Shown here: positions 24,233 through 33,959 of the stretch, one piece after another | Layout: the number at the start of each line of letters is the position of its first letter | Numbering within the stretch: the stretch's first letter is position 1 | Source: Bacteroidetes bacterium HGW-Bacteroidetes-7 | GTDB taxonomy: Bacteria > Bacteroidota > Bacteroidia > Bacteroidales > UBA932 | Length of the DNA stretch: 64,000 bases | Reading direction: 5' to 3' | NCBI GenBank assembly: GCA_002842465.1 | Contig: PHDA01000004.1 | Location: 47,171-111,170 of the forward strand | The notes under the pieces: generated by a model | The model's input: only the letters and a program-made list of their open reading frames with translations | Database searches by the model: none | Told to the model about the DNA's origin: nothing | Made by a program: the position numbers and the translations under genes

Positions 24233-24874
24233 ATGCAATTAAAAACATTTTATTTTAACGATCTCAGGGAGTGCACGTATATTCTGTGGGATGATACCTG
24301 CGAGTGCGTGATTGTTGACCCCGGATGTTACAGCGAAAGCGAGAAGAGCAGGCTTGAGAAATTCGTGTTAGAAAACTCTCTTAAGCCGGTTATGCTGCTC
24401 AATACACACGGCCACTTTGACCACATCATGGGCAACGCCTTTGTATCGCAAAAATGGAATGTCAAGACATATATTCATCCCGATGACAAGCCTCATCTTG
24501 AGAGAGCTGTTCAGTACAGCAATATGTTTGGATATAATGTAGAAGCGCCTTCACTGGATACCGTTGACCTTAATGACGGAGATGAACTAAAATTCGGAAA
24601 CTCTCTCCTTAAGGTTATGACTACCCCCGGACATACAAGGGGCGGAGTCTCTTTTTACAGTGAGACAGACAAGTTTGTTATTACCGGAGATGCTCTCTTT
24701 GCGGGTAGCATTGGCAGAACAGATTTGCCAGGGGGTGATTACGATCAACTTATGGAATCCCTTCTTGGGAAAATCATAAAACTGGGCGATGACTATTCTG
24801 TTTATCCCGGACACGGGCCGGCAACTACAATCGCAAACGAAAAAAATACAAATCCATTTTTGAGATACGAATAG
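24233..24874 (+). CDS. MBL-fold metallohydrolase (glyoxalase II-like)
   Basis: A 213-residue metallo-beta-lactamase fold protein. NTHGHFDHIMG holds the HxHxDH zinc motif, TPGHTRGGV the next His, TGDALFAGSIGRTDLPGGD the bridging Asp, and VYPGHGPATTIANEK the final His. These match the YcbL/glyoxalase II-like group, which hydrolyses thioesters. The substrate is not defined. It lies 22 bp after pcm. Confidence 0.92.
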   Translation: MQLKTFYFNDLRECTYILWDDTCECVIVDPGCYSESEKSRLEKFVLENSLKPVMLLNTHGHFDHIMGNAFVSQKWNVKTYIHPDDKPHLERAVQYSNMFGYNVEAPSLDTVDLNDGDELKFGNSLLKVMTTPGHTRGGVSFYSETDKFVITGDALFAGSIGRTDLPGGDYDQLMESLLGKIIKLGDDYSVYPGHGPATTIANEKNTNPFLRYE

Positions 24875-24890
24875 CACAAACCATATTGAT

Positions 24891-25808
24891 ATGAATAAAA
24901 TTAATTTCAGATTTCTTCTGATTCTGGTACCATTCCTGACATTCTGTACAAACGGAGGCTCTCAGGACAATTCTACAGTTTTTGAAAAAAGCGGGGAGTT
25001 TGTACAGGATATTAAACTACCTCCAATTCCTAGTCAAATATCGTTTGCCGGAGAAGAGGTTCCTCTTAATTACTTTGATGTTAGGGAGTCACTGCAGAGA
25101 GAGGTTACAACACTAAGTTACCTGCACGGAACAATGATCTTTATTTTTCAGCTTGACAACAGATATGGGAAGGTGATAAAAGATATACTCAGGGAGGAGG
25201 CTATACCGGAAGATTTCTACTACCTCTGCATTGCTGAAAGTGCTCTGCAGCCTTTAGTTTCACCTGCGGGAGCGGCCGGATACTGGCAGTTTCTTGCTAC
25301 GACAGCAAGAGAGTACGGCCTTGTTGTGGATAACGAAATAGATGAGAGATACAACATAGAAAAATCTACCCGGGCAGCTGCAGCATACTTTAGAAAAGCA
25401 CGTGCCGAATTCGGCTCTTGGGCTATGGCCGCGGCGTCATACAATACAGGGCTTAGTAATGTGAGATACAGAATAGGAATTCAGTCTCAGCAAAACTATT
25501 TTGAGACACAGTTTGTAGAGGAGACCGGCCGGTATGTATTTCGTGCTTTGGCATTTAAGACAGTCATGGAAAATCCTGGAATATATGGGTTTAACCTTAA
25601 AAAGGAGGACCTTTTCAAACCGTTGGAATATGAAACAGTAAATGTTACAGGCGCTATTGAGAACTGGAGTGATTTTGCAATATCACACGGGACCAACTTT
25701 AAGATGATTAAGATTTATAATCAGTGGATAAGATCAAATAAACTGGAGAACAAACAACGCAGAACCTACACTGTACAGATTCCCAAAAAGGGCTTCAGGG
25801 AGAATTAA
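24891..25808 (+). CDS. Lytic transglycosylase lipoprotein (SLT/MltD-like)
   Basis: A 305-residue protein with a lipobox ending in LTFC (Cys19). The SLT domain shows YLCIAESALQP with catalytic Glu116, then SPAGAAGYWQFL, AAAYFRKA and AMAAASYNTG. It would cleave peptidoglycan glycan strands from the outer-membrane side. No LysM domain follows, unlike E. coli MltD. It is 2 bp upstream of uvrA, a link in position but not clearly in function. Confidence 0.92.
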   Translation: MNKINFRFLLILVPFLTFCTNGGSQDNSTVFEKSGEFVQDIKLPPIPSQISFAGEEVPLNYFDVRESLQREVTTLSYLHGTMIFIFQLDNRYGKVIKDILREEAIPEDFYYLCIAESALQPLVSPAGAAGYWQFLATTAREYGLVVDNEIDERYNIEKSTRAAAAYFRKARAEFGSWAMAAASYNTGLSNVRYRIGIQSQQNYFETQFVEETGRYVFRALAFKTVMENPGIYGFNLKKEDLFKPLEYETVNVTGAIENWSDFAISHGTNFKMIKIYNQWIRSNKLENKQRRTYTVQIPKKGFREN

Positions 25809-25810
25809 AA

Positions 25811-28612
25811 ATGGCAATTGAGGTAATAGGTGCAAGGGTTAACAATCTAAAAAATGCAGATGTAACAATCCCTTCCGAAAAACTCGTTGTTGTGACGGGA
25901 TTGAGCGGAAGCGGAAAGTCATCTCTTGCTTTTGACACCATCTTTGCCGAGGGTCAGAGGAGATATATGGATACCCTCTCTGCCTATGCAAGGCAGTTTA
26001 TGGGTGTCCTGGAGAGGCCTGATGTTGACTCAATAACCGGTTTAAGCCCTATTATTGCCATTGAACAAAAGACTACCGGGAAAAACCCCCGTTCGACAGT
26101 TGGAACAATAACAGAAATTTATGACTTTTTAAGGCTGCTCTACGCCAGAGCCTCCAAAGCCTACTCTCCTGAAACCGGGCAAGAGATGGTTAAATATTCC
26201 GACGAACAGATAGTATCATTGATTATGAGTGAGTTTGAGGGTAGGCGCTCCCTTTTACTGGCTCCCCTTGTCAAGGGTAGAAAGGGTCATTACAGAGACT
26301 TGTTCGAAGGGCTTGTCAGAAAAGGATACCAACAAGTGAGGGTTGACGGGGAACTTTTTGATCTTGCAAACATAAAACCTCTGGACCGATATAAATCACA
26401 CTTCATAGAGCTTGTAATTGACAAATTACTACCAAATGCCTCCGGAGAAAAACGAATCAGAGAATCAGTTTTGACAGCCCTATATCAGGGAAAGGGAACT
26501 ATTGCAATACTTGATGCTGATAGACAAGACTTGAGGTATTTCAGCAAACACCTTATGTGCCCTGTTAGCGGAATCTCTTACCCAGAACCTGCTCCCCACA
26601 CCTTTTCGTTTAACTCTCCACAAGGTGCCTGCCCTCACTGCAAAGGACTTGGAATGATCTCTAAGGCCGATCTCTCAAAGATTATTCCCAACAACTCAAA
26701 ATCTATTGCCACAGGAGGCATAACCCCTATTGGCGTTAAAAGAGATACGCTACTTTTTAGTCAGCTGGAGGGGATTGCCAAAAAATATGAATTTTCGTTA
26801 AATGATCCTATCAAAGATATTCCTGAAGATGCCATTAATCTGATAATTTACGGTTCTGATGAGCTCATAAGGGTTACACGCGGTGCCTCTTCTCATATGC
26901 TTAGCTTTTCTGGAGTAATCGCAATGATTGAACAGAGCGACAAGGATAGCGATGATCTTATCCAGAAAAAGGAGCGCTTTACTGAAGAGATTCTTTGCCC
27001 GCTTTGTAAAGGCACCCGCCTTAAGGAGGAGTCTCTGAATTTCAAAATTGACTCAAAAAATATTGCGGAAATTTCGTCATTGGATATTGACCACCTGGCC
27101 GATTGGACAGATACGTTACCTAATAGGCTGGCACTGAGAGAGCGAACCATAGCCAGAGATATAATAAAGGAACTTAAAGACAGAATAGGGTTTCTTAAAG
27201 ATGTTGGTCTTAATTATCTATCTCTTGATAGAAGCACCAGAAGTCTGAGCGGAGGCGAGAGCCAGAGAATACGACTTGCAACCCAGATAGGGTCAAAGCT
27301 TGTAAACGTGCTTTATATACTTGATGAGCCTAGTATTGGCCTACATCAGAGAGATAATATAAAACTCATCGAGTCACTTAAAAAACTAAGGGATGAGGGC
27401 AATTCAATAATGGTTGTCGAGCATGATGAAGAGATGATGACAGCTGCAGACTGGCTTATTGATTTGGGCCCGGGAGCGGGAGATAAGGGAGGTAAACTTC
27501 TATTTTCCGGAGAGCCGGGAACAATTAAAAACATGTCTCCGGAAGAGGTCAAAGGATATAATTCACTCACACTTGACTATTTGACAGGGGCCAAGAAATT
27601 TGTTATTCCCGAAAAAAGAAGAAAGGGAAACGGGAAATATCTTGAACTCACAGGCGCATCCGGGAATAATCTTAAGGAGACAGATTTGAAGATTCCATTG
27701 GGATTGTTTATAGGTATAAGCGGAGTAAGCGGCAGCGGTAAATCCTCACTCATCTCTGAGACTTTGATGCCAATTTTGAGCAGACATTTTTATCATGCAC
27801 TTTACAAGCCACTACCCTATAAAGCAATTAAAGGGATAGACAATATTGACAAACTCATTGAGATAGATCAATCGCCAATAGGCCGTACTCCAAGAAGCAA
27901 CCCGGCAACATATACTAATGTCTTTGCAGATATTAGAAAACTTTTCACCGAGACAAATGATGCCAAAATCAGAGGCTTTAAGTCGGGCAGGTTTTCGTTT
28001 AACGTTAAGGGAGGCAGATGTGAAGAGTGCCGTGGTGCGGGGCTGCAGATGATTGAGATGAATTTTCTGCCTGCGGTTCATATACACTGCAGGGAGTGTA
28101 ACGGCAAGAGATATCTTGCCGACACACTTGCTGTTAAATACAGAGGCAAAAATATTTACGATGTTCTTGAAATGACAATCTCTCAGGCACTTCGATTTTT
28201 TGAGCACATCCCATCTATTGTGCAAAAAATTAAAGCTCTGGAAGAGGTAGGGCTTGGCTATGTTAAACTGGGACAGCCTTCAACCACCCTTAGCGGAGGT
28301 GAAAGTCAGCGGGTAAAACTGGCCACCGAGCTTTCAAAAAGAGGAACAGGAAACTCTTTATATATACTTGACGAACCCACAACCGGACTCCATTTTGAAG
28401 ATGTGCGTGTTTTGCTTGAGGTTTTACAGAAGCTTACCGACCAGGGAAATACAGTTATGATTATTGAACACAATCTTGATGTGCTAAAATCTGTTGATTA
28501 TATTTTTGACCTTGGACCGGAGGGGGGAGAGAAGGGCGGTAAAATTGTTGCGCAGGGTACTCCTGAGCAGATAAGGGCAAATTCTGAATCTGTTACAGGA
28601 TGTTATCTTTAA
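25811..28612 (+). CDS. uvrA: UvrABC system protein A
   Basis: A 933-residue nucleotide-excision-repair ATPase. Two ABC halves are present: Walker A GLSGSGKSSL near residue 30 and GVSGSGKSSL near residue 640, signature LSGGESQR in both halves, and Walker B YILDEPSIGLH and YILDEPTTGLH. Zinc-finger pairs are CPHCKG (with the later CPLCKG) and CEECRGAG with HCRECNGK. Length is typical. It recognises DNA damage with UvrB. Confidence 0.98.
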   Translation: MAIEVIGARVNNLKNADVTIPSEKLVVVTGLSGSGKSSLAFDTIFAEGQRRYMDTLSAYARQFMGVLERPDVDSITGLSPIIAIEQKTTGKNPRSTVGTITEIYDFLRLLYARASKAYSPETGQEMVKYSDEQIVSLIMSEFEGRRSLLLAPLVKGRKGHYRDLFEGLVRKGYQQVRVDGELFDLANIKPLDRYKSHFIELVIDKLLPNASGEKRIRESVLTALYQGKGTIAILDADRQDLRYFSKHLMCPVSGISYPEPAPHTFSFNSPQGACPHCKGLGMISKADLSKIIPNNSKSIATGGITPIGVKRDTLLFSQLEGIAKKYEFSLNDPIKDIPEDAINLIIYGSDELIRVTRGASSHMLSFSGVIAMIEQSDKDSDDLIQKKERFTEEILCPLCKGTRLKEESLNFKIDSKNIAEISSLDIDHLADWTDTLPNRLALRERTIARDIIKELKDRIGFLKDVGLNYLSLDRSTRSLSGGESQRIRLATQIGSKLVNVLYILDEPSIGLHQRDNIKLIESLKKLRDEGNSIMVVEHDEEMMTAADWLIDLGPGAGDKGGKLLFSGEPGTIKNMSPEEVKGYNSLTLDYLTGAKKFVIPEKRRKGNGKYLELTGASGNNLKETDLKIPLGLFIGISGVSGSGKSSLISETLMPILSRHFYHALYKPLPYKAIKGIDNIDKLIEIDQSPIGRTPRSNPATYTNVFADIRKLFTETNDAKIRGFKSGRFSFNVKGGRCEECRGAGLQMIEMNFLPAVHIHCRECNGKRYLADTLAVKYRGKNIYDVLEMTISQALRFFEHIPSIVQKIKALEEVGLGYVKLGQPSTTLSGGESQRVKLATELSKRGTGNSLYILDEPTTGLHFEDVRVLLEVLQKLTDQGNTVMIIEHNLDVLKSVDYIFDLGPEGGEKGGKIVAQGTPEQIRANSESVTGCYL

Positions 28613-28640
28613 ATTTTGTATATTGAAAAAACTGAAAATT

Positions 28641-30335
28641 ATGATAAAGGTATATTGTGAAAATCTGAAAAAGACATTTAATTGTGAGCCGGGAACAACA
28701 TTGAGACAATTTGCAAAGCAGTGCGGCGTAAATCTTCGCTGGCCTGTTATTGCCGCCGTTGTTGATAACCAGCTTAAGGAGCTCTCATTTCAGATTTACA
28801 TATCTCATACTATACAATTTATTGACTTCAGCCATCCTGATGGCTCACGTACATATATTAGATCTTTAAATTTTGTTCTTCAAAAAGCTGTTTATGAGCT
28901 CTATCCCGAATATTCACTTGTAATTGACTACAATCTTCAGAATGGCATGTATGCCGAAATAAGAGAATTGGAACCTGAGGAGGATGGGACACCAAAGGCT
29001 GTTGTTATGAGCGAAGAGGAGGTTGCCTCTGTAAAGAGGCGTATGATGGAACTGGTTGCGGCAGACCTTCCTTTCACAAGACAGAAAATCAGAACCGAAG
29101 AGGCTGTAAGAATGTTCAGAGCCAATAACAGGCATGAAAAGGCGCTCCTTCATGAACTGCGGGGTAAATTTTTTACCACAGTTTATTTTCTTGATGGATA
29201 TCCGGATCACTATTACGGACCCCTTGTAGACTCAACAGGCGCTTTGTCAGCCTGGGATCTTGAATCTTTCGGCAGAGGGTTGCTTGTGAGGTCGCCTTCA
29301 ATTAACTCACCTTATGAAATAATACACACTCCTTATCAATACAAACTATTTGACGTCTTCAAAGAGTATTCTGACTGGTGCAGCATATTGGGAGTGAGGG
29401 GAATAGGCGCTCTTAATCACGCAATTATTGATGGAAAAGCCAGAGATTTAATTCATATTTCAGAGGCTCTTCATGAAAGAAAATACGCGGCAATCGCCGA
29501 CGAAGTATTCAAAAGAAGAGACAAGGTAAAGCTTGTACTGATAGCGGGTCCGTCAAGTAGTGGCAAGACATCTACCTCAAAGAGGGTTGCTCTTCAGGCT
29601 AAGGTACTGGGGCTAAATCCGGTAATTATTGAGATGGATAATTACTTTGTTGACAGGGATAAGACCCCAATTGACAAAGACGGAAATTTTGATTTTGAGG
29701 TGCTTGAGTCAATGGATGTTGATTTTCTTAATGACCAGCTTAATGACCTCTTTGCAGGTAAAACAGTAGAACTTCCAAAATTTGATTTTACTCAGGGTAA
29801 AAGAGTCTTCAGAGGTGATACGCTTTCCCTTGGGGAGAAAGATATTCTTATTATGGAGGGAATACATGGCCTAAACCCCCGTCTTACCTCTCATATTGAG
29901 CCTGACAGAATTTTTAAGATTTATGCATCTGCACTTACGTCGCAATCTCTTGATGAAAACAACAACATTTCAACATCGGATTGTCGTTTGATAAGGAGAA
30001 TTGTAAGAGATGGAAGCTTTAGAGGGATGTCACCGGAGGCAACAATTCTTCGTTGGGCCAGTGTACGCAGGGGAGAGTTGAATAACATCTTTCCTTTTCA
30101 GGAGAATGCCGATATTATGTTCAATTCGGCACTTATTTATGAACTTCCTTTGCTAAAATATTATGCTGAGCCGCTTTTAAGAAGGATTCCTTCAAACTCT
30201 CCTGCATCAACAGAGAGCATAAGACTCTTAAAATTTCTCTCCTATATTCAGGAACTTCAACCTTGGGAAATTGCACTTATTCCTCCGACTTCGGTAATGA
30301 GGGAGTTTATCGGAGGCAGCAGCTTTATTTATTAA
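28641..30335 (+). CDS. Nucleoside kinase with TGS domain (uridine kinase-like)
   Basis: ATG at 28641 gives 564 residues; a TTG at 28623 is in frame but unnecessary. Residues 1-60 resemble a TGS domain (VYCENLKKTFNCEPGTTL), the middle resembles the second domain of threonyl-tRNA synthetases, and a P-loop kinase domain follows with AGPSSSGKTS at about 302-311 and MEGIHGLNP. This three-part protein is widespread in Bacteroidota and Firmicutes and is annotated as uridine/nucleoside kinase; the substrate is not certain. It is 28 bp after uvrA and ends the plus-strand group. Confidence 0.9.
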   Translation: MIKVYCENLKKTFNCEPGTTLRQFAKQCGVNLRWPVIAAVVDNQLKELSFQIYISHTIQFIDFSHPDGSRTYIRSLNFVLQKAVYELYPEYSLVIDYNLQNGMYAEIRELEPEEDGTPKAVVMSEEEVASVKRRMMELVAADLPFTRQKIRTEEAVRMFRANNRHEKALLHELRGKFFTTVYFLDGYPDHYYGPLVDSTGALSAWDLESFGRGLLVRSPSINSPYEIIHTPYQYKLFDVFKEYSDWCSILGVRGIGALNHAIIDGKARDLIHISEALHERKYAAIADEVFKRRDKVKLVLIAGPSSSGKTSTSKRVALQAKVLGLNPVIIEMDNYFVDRDKTPIDKDGNFDFEVLESMDVDFLNDQLNDLFAGKTVELPKFDFTQGKRVFRGDTLSLGEKDILIMEGIHGLNPRLTSHIEPDRIFKIYASALTSQSLDENNNISTSDCRLIRRIVRDGSFRGMSPEATILRWASVRRGELNNIFPFQENADIMFNSALIYELPLLKYYAEPLLRRIPSNSPASTESIRLLKFLSYIQELQPWEIALIPPTSVMREFIGGSSFIY

Positions 30336-30359
30336 TAGATTAACAGGTACCTGAGAGTG

Positions 30360-31538
30360 TTACTTTAGCAACCAGTGCTCCGGGTTTTGTTTTACCGTTC
30401 CGCTCCATAGCTGGAAGTGAATGGCTGAGTTGCCCTCCGCCTCGGCAAGAGTTCCAAGAACCTGTCCTGTCTTTACGGCATCTCCGCTCTTAACACTCAC
30501 TCTGTCAAGTTTAGTGTAGAAAGTATAGAAGTTACCGTGCTGGACAAGCACACACTGATTATATCCCGGCATGACCAGTATCTGCTTGACAATGCCGTCA
30601 AAAACCGCCAGAGCTTGGGCATTCAGATTGGTTGAGATAGTTACTCCGTTGTTAAAAGGCAGTTTTATATTCTTGAATACCGGATGGTTGTGCTGGCCAA
30701 ACTGGTCAATAATTACCCCCTCTTTAACTGGCCAGGGAAGTCTGCCTTTGTTGTTTTCAAATTTATCGGAGAGTACTCTGTCCGCTTCGGTATTTTTGTA
30801 ATCGGAGCTCTTTTTAGCTTTAGCTGCTTCTGCAAGAATACGTTCAATTTCACGGTTAAGGCGCTCAATTTCTTTTCTTTTTGCTGTCAGCTGCTGTCTG
30901 AATTCTCTCTCTCTTCTTGACAGTTGAGTTATAATGTCCTTCGCGCTTTTCTCTTCCTGTAGAAGAGATCTGTTCTCCTGCTCTCTCTGATTCTTCATCT
31001 TCAAAGATTGTTCCCTGGTTTTGGTCAGGATGCCAATCTCTACTTCAAGCTTGCTGTTTTTTTCTTTAATTGCCGTAGCGTTTTGACGTATGGCTCCTGA
31101 GTAGTTTTTAAGATAACTCCACCTTCTGTAACCTTGCTCAATGTTGTCGCTTGCAAGCACATAAAGTATCCAGACAGTACGGTCTCTGTATTTATATGCA
31201 TTGTAAACCAGATGTGCATAGTTTTTCTTTAATGACTCCAACTCTTTTGAAAGACGTTCTACCTCTCTCTCTCTCTCTCCTGTGCTGGACTCAATCACCT
31301 TTATCTCCTGCTCAATCTGTTGCAGCAGTTTTTTCCTATTTGTGATCTTCCTCTGTATAAAATTGAGCTCCTTTGTGCTTGAGAGTTGTCTTGATTTGTT
31401 GGCAGCCAGTTGCTTGTCTAAAAATGCAATCTCCCGCTCAATCTCCTCTCTTTTTTTTGTCTGCTCCGAAACATTTTGGGCATAAACAGAGGGGATCAGG
31501 TAAATCAGGAAAAAGAGTATTCCAAAAAAGCTCCTCAT
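30360..31538 (-). CDS. EnvC-like amidase activator with degenerate LytM domain
   Basis: ATG at 31536-31538 gives 392 residues. A signal peptide (residues 1-20) precedes a coiled coil of about 220 residues and a C-terminal LytM/M23 domain (AQALAVFDGIVKQI, VLVQHGNFYTFYTKL, GNSAIHFQLW). The zinc ligands expected in an active M23 peptidase are largely lost: the HxGxD strand reads LPFNNGVTIS, and the middle YxHL-type motif reads YTKL. This is the pattern of EnvC, which activates amidases for septal peptidoglycan splitting instead of cutting itself. It follows the TPR gene with 3 bp between stop and start. Confidence 0.87.
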   Translation of the reverse strand: MRSFFGILFFLIYLIPSVYAQNVSEQTKKREEIEREIAFLDKQLAANKSRQLSSTKELNFIQRKITNRKKLLQQIEQEIKVIESSTGEREREVERLSKELESLKKNYAHLVYNAYKYRDRTVWILYVLASDNIEQGYRRWSYLKNYSGAIRQNATAIKEKNSKLEVEIGILTKTREQSLKMKNQREQENRSLLQEEKSAKDIITQLSRREREFRQQLTAKRKEIERLNREIERILAEAAKAKKSSDYKNTEADRVLSDKFENNKGRLPWPVKEGVIIDQFGQHNHPVFKNIKLPFNNGVTISTNLNAQALAVFDGIVKQILVMPGYNQCVLVQHGNFYTFYTKLDRVSVKSGDAVKTGQVLGTLAEAEGNSAIHFQLWSGTVKQNPEHWLLK

Positions 31539-31541
31539 CAA

Positions 31542-33260
31542 TTATTTATTTAATTCACTCTTACGTTTTTGAATCTTTTCAGCTATTCTCAATGAAGGGT
31601 CAAGTTTGTCTGCCTGATCCCAATAAATAAATGCCAGATCATACTCTTTAAGAGCAAAGAGAACATCGGCATAGTGATCAAGAATATCGGCATTCTCCTT
31701 TCCTCCGTAAACCATTGCCCTTTTAAGAACAGTTTTGGCATCAGTATGCTTGCCCATTTTATGAAGTATCCAGGCGTAAGTATCTAAGTATGTTGCGTTG
31801 TTAGGTTCCTCTTCTATGGTGATTTTGCTCATTCGCTCTGCCTTTTTAAGGTTTTTACCGTCCAAAGAGAGAAAGTATGCGTAGTTGTTAAGTGCGGGCA
31901 AGTGACGTGGCTCCTCCTGGAGAGTCTTTTGGTAGTACTTGTAAGCCTCTTTTTTATTTCCCTCCTGATAGGTAAGGTCCCCTAAGGTAGTTAGGGTATT
32001 AACTGTAGTTGTACTGTCACCCTTAGAGTACTTCAATATCTCCTTGAAGGTTTTAATTGATTCAGCCCTGTTGCCTCTCTGGAGCTGAGCAATACCTTTG
32101 AATTGCAAAAAATCAGTATCATTTTTAAAGATTTCAAGAGCTTCATTGCTTTTAACCTCCATTGGCTCCCACATGCTCAGATAATATATAAGGGAGAGGT
32201 ATTGTCTGTGCGCCTCACGGGTTGTGGAGTAGTTTGTGAGATTGTCATGAAGTACCTCGAGTGCCTCGCCACTTCTGCCAACCTGAACAAGAAAAAGTGA
32301 GTGGGTAAATGCTATTGCTGAATCGCCGGGGTGAGCAAAATATAGGTTTTGCATCATTGTATCAATCTGAGGCAGAAATGTCTGAACAAAGCGGTTATTG
32401 GTGAGGATCTGCCTCATGTAATCTATCTTCATTTTGGGATTTACATCGGCGTTAAGAAGAAAAGGATTCATCCTTTCAAAATAGAGGTCAAACTGACCTC
32501 TTACCCTGTAAATCTCTGCCAGTCCAAAACTTGCAGGAACATACGATGGCTCAAGCGCAAGAGCCTTGAGATAAAAACCCTCAGCAAGAGAGTCCTCATT
32601 TTGCATGGCATAATTGTCACCTAATATTGTTGCAGTACGAGGTGTCCCAAACCCAGAGTCAAACTCTTCAAGATACTTGTGTGCCTGCTCTTGTTTTCCG
32701 TCAAAAATCATGAGATTGAATCTTGTCAGAGCTGTCCCCTCGTTCACCCCTATGTTTTTCTCGATATCTTTGAGTACCTCCTCTGCCTTTACAAACTCCT
32801 TCTCCTGAATATATAGCTCAATAAGCCCGTCGTAAAGCTCGCTTCGCAGAGGGTGCTCAATTCTTAATTGGTCAATTACCTTAATGGCTTCCGTTGTGTT
32901 CCCCTCAATTTTGTATATCTCGGCAAGCATCAGTTTATACCAGAGATTTGAAGGGTCTTTTGATATAGCAGCCAGAGCAGCTTCACGAGCCTTCACAGGA
33001 AGGTTTTGTTTTGCGTATATCTTTGCAAGATAATAGTTGGCGGCATCATTTGCGGGGTCTTTAATGCTAACCTCACTAAATTGTCTTTCGGCAAGTTCCA
33101 GATTACCTTGATTAAAGCTTTTAATAGCCTCCAGGTATATAGCAAATGAACTTTGTCCTCCTCCCTGTCCATAGAGCGTTGCTGCAGAGTTTAAAGCAAA
33201 AAAAATTACAATCAGCAGAAATTTTTTCAATTTTATATGTTTCTTTTTTGGACAAATCAT
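31542..33260 (-). CDS. TPR-repeat protein
   Basis: A 572-residue protein with an N-terminal signal or anchor (KKFLLIVIFFALNSAATLYGQ; cleavage after about residue 32) and at least ten TPR units filling the rest, for example NDAANYYLAKIYAKQN, PSYVPASFGLAEIYRVRG and HLPALNNYAYFLSLDG. The family (Bacteroidota TPR proteins next to envC) has been linked to the envelope but has no fixed function. The start ATG lies about 15 nt after the predicted transcription start. It is the first gene of a two-gene operon with envC. Confidence 0.85.
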   Translation of the reverse strand: MICPKKKHIKLKKFLLIVIFFALNSAATLYGQGGGQSSFAIYLEAIKSFNQGNLELAERQFSEVSIKDPANDAANYYLAKIYAKQNLPVKAREAALAAISKDPSNLWYKLMLAEIYKIEGNTTEAIKVIDQLRIEHPLRSELYDGLIELYIQEKEFVKAEEVLKDIEKNIGVNEGTALTRFNLMIFDGKQEQAHKYLEEFDSGFGTPRTATILGDNYAMQNEDSLAEGFYLKALALEPSYVPASFGLAEIYRVRGQFDLYFERMNPFLLNADVNPKMKIDYMRQILTNNRFVQTFLPQIDTMMQNLYFAHPGDSAIAFTHSLFLVQVGRSGEALEVLHDNLTNYSTTREAHRQYLSLIYYLSMWEPMEVKSNEALEIFKNDTDFLQFKGIAQLQRGNRAESIKTFKEILKYSKGDSTTTVNTLTTLGDLTYQEGNKKEAYKYYQKTLQEEPRHLPALNNYAYFLSLDGKNLKKAERMSKITIEEEPNNATYLDTYAWILHKMGKHTDAKTVLKRAMVYGGKENADILDHYADVLFALKEYDLAFIYWDQADKLDPSLRIAEKIQKRKSELNK

Positions 33261-33282
33261 TTGTGGATGTATTTTTGTATCG

Positions 33283-33312
33283 CAAAGTTAATTAATTTCC
33301 TACCGTTACAAA
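33283..33312 (-). promoter_or_regulatory. Promoter of the TPR-envC operon
   Basis: Minus strand TTTG (33309-33312), 18 bp, TAACTTTG (33283-33290, exact). Confidence 0.55.
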
Positions 33313-33351
33313 TATCAATCCAATGTCTGCACCATTGTTGAAATCTTTTTG

Positions 33352-33381
33352 TTGTCTGTGCAACGAAATATTGCTATTTTG
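33352..33381 (+). promoter_or_regulatory. Promoter of the ECF sigma gene
   Basis: Plus strand TTG (33352-33354), 20 bp, TATTTTG (33375-33381), one base shorter than TAnnTTTG. Leader of about 14 nt. Confidence 0.4.
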
Positions 33382-33400
33382 CATCTTATAATTACTGTGA

Positions 33401-33955
33401 ATGATAACCGCTAAAACGGATTTTCCCGACGAGAAGGAGTTGTTGCGCGCCTGCCTGAAACAGGATCCCAGAGCACAGCGAACCCTTTATGAGTTGTACT
33501 CTCCTAAGATGTTGTCGCTTTGCATCAGATATGTAGGCGAAAGGGAGCGTGCCAGGGATATCCTTCATGATGGTTTCATCACGGTGTTTGAAAAAATTGA
33601 AAGTTATAATGGCAGCGGATCTTTCGAAGGATGGCTCAGGCGGATATTTGTAAATACTGCACTAATGTCCTTAAGAAAGGGTGATGTACTCAAGTACACC
33701 GAAGAGCTTAGTGAATCTGGGAAAGAACTTACAGTTGAGAGTTCGGTCCTTGGTAACATTACCTCCACAGAGTTAATGAGATTGATATCCACTATGCCTG
33801 CCGGCTTTAGAACTGTTTTCAACCTTTACGCTATTGAGGGCTACAGCCATCAAGAGATAGCAAAGGAGCTGAAGATAAGCGAAGGAAGCTCAAGGTCACA
33901 GCTTAGCAGATCAAGAATGTGGCTACAGGATAGACTTAATGAAAAAGGAAGATAG
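33401..33955 (+). CDS. ECF-type RNA polymerase sigma factor
   Basis: A 184-residue sigma-70 family factor. Region 2 is LYELYSPKMLSLCIRYVG through EGWLRRIFVNTALM, with DILHDGFITVFEKI as the core-binding helix; region 4 is MPAGFRTVFNLYAIEGYSH and EIAKELKISEGSSRSQLSRS. It would direct polymerase to a small regulon. The next gene overlaps in arrangement (5-bp gap) and likely encodes its membrane partner. Confidence 0.92.
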   Translation: MITAKTDFPDEKELLRACLKQDPRAQRTLYELYSPKMLSLCIRYVGERERARDILHDGFITVFEKIESYNGSGSFEGWLRRIFVNTALMSLRKGDVLKYTEELSESGKELTVESSVLGNITSTELMRLISTMPAGFRTVFNLYAIEGYSHQEIAKELKISEGSSRSQLSRSRMWLQDRLNEKGR

Positions 33956-33959
33956 AAAA

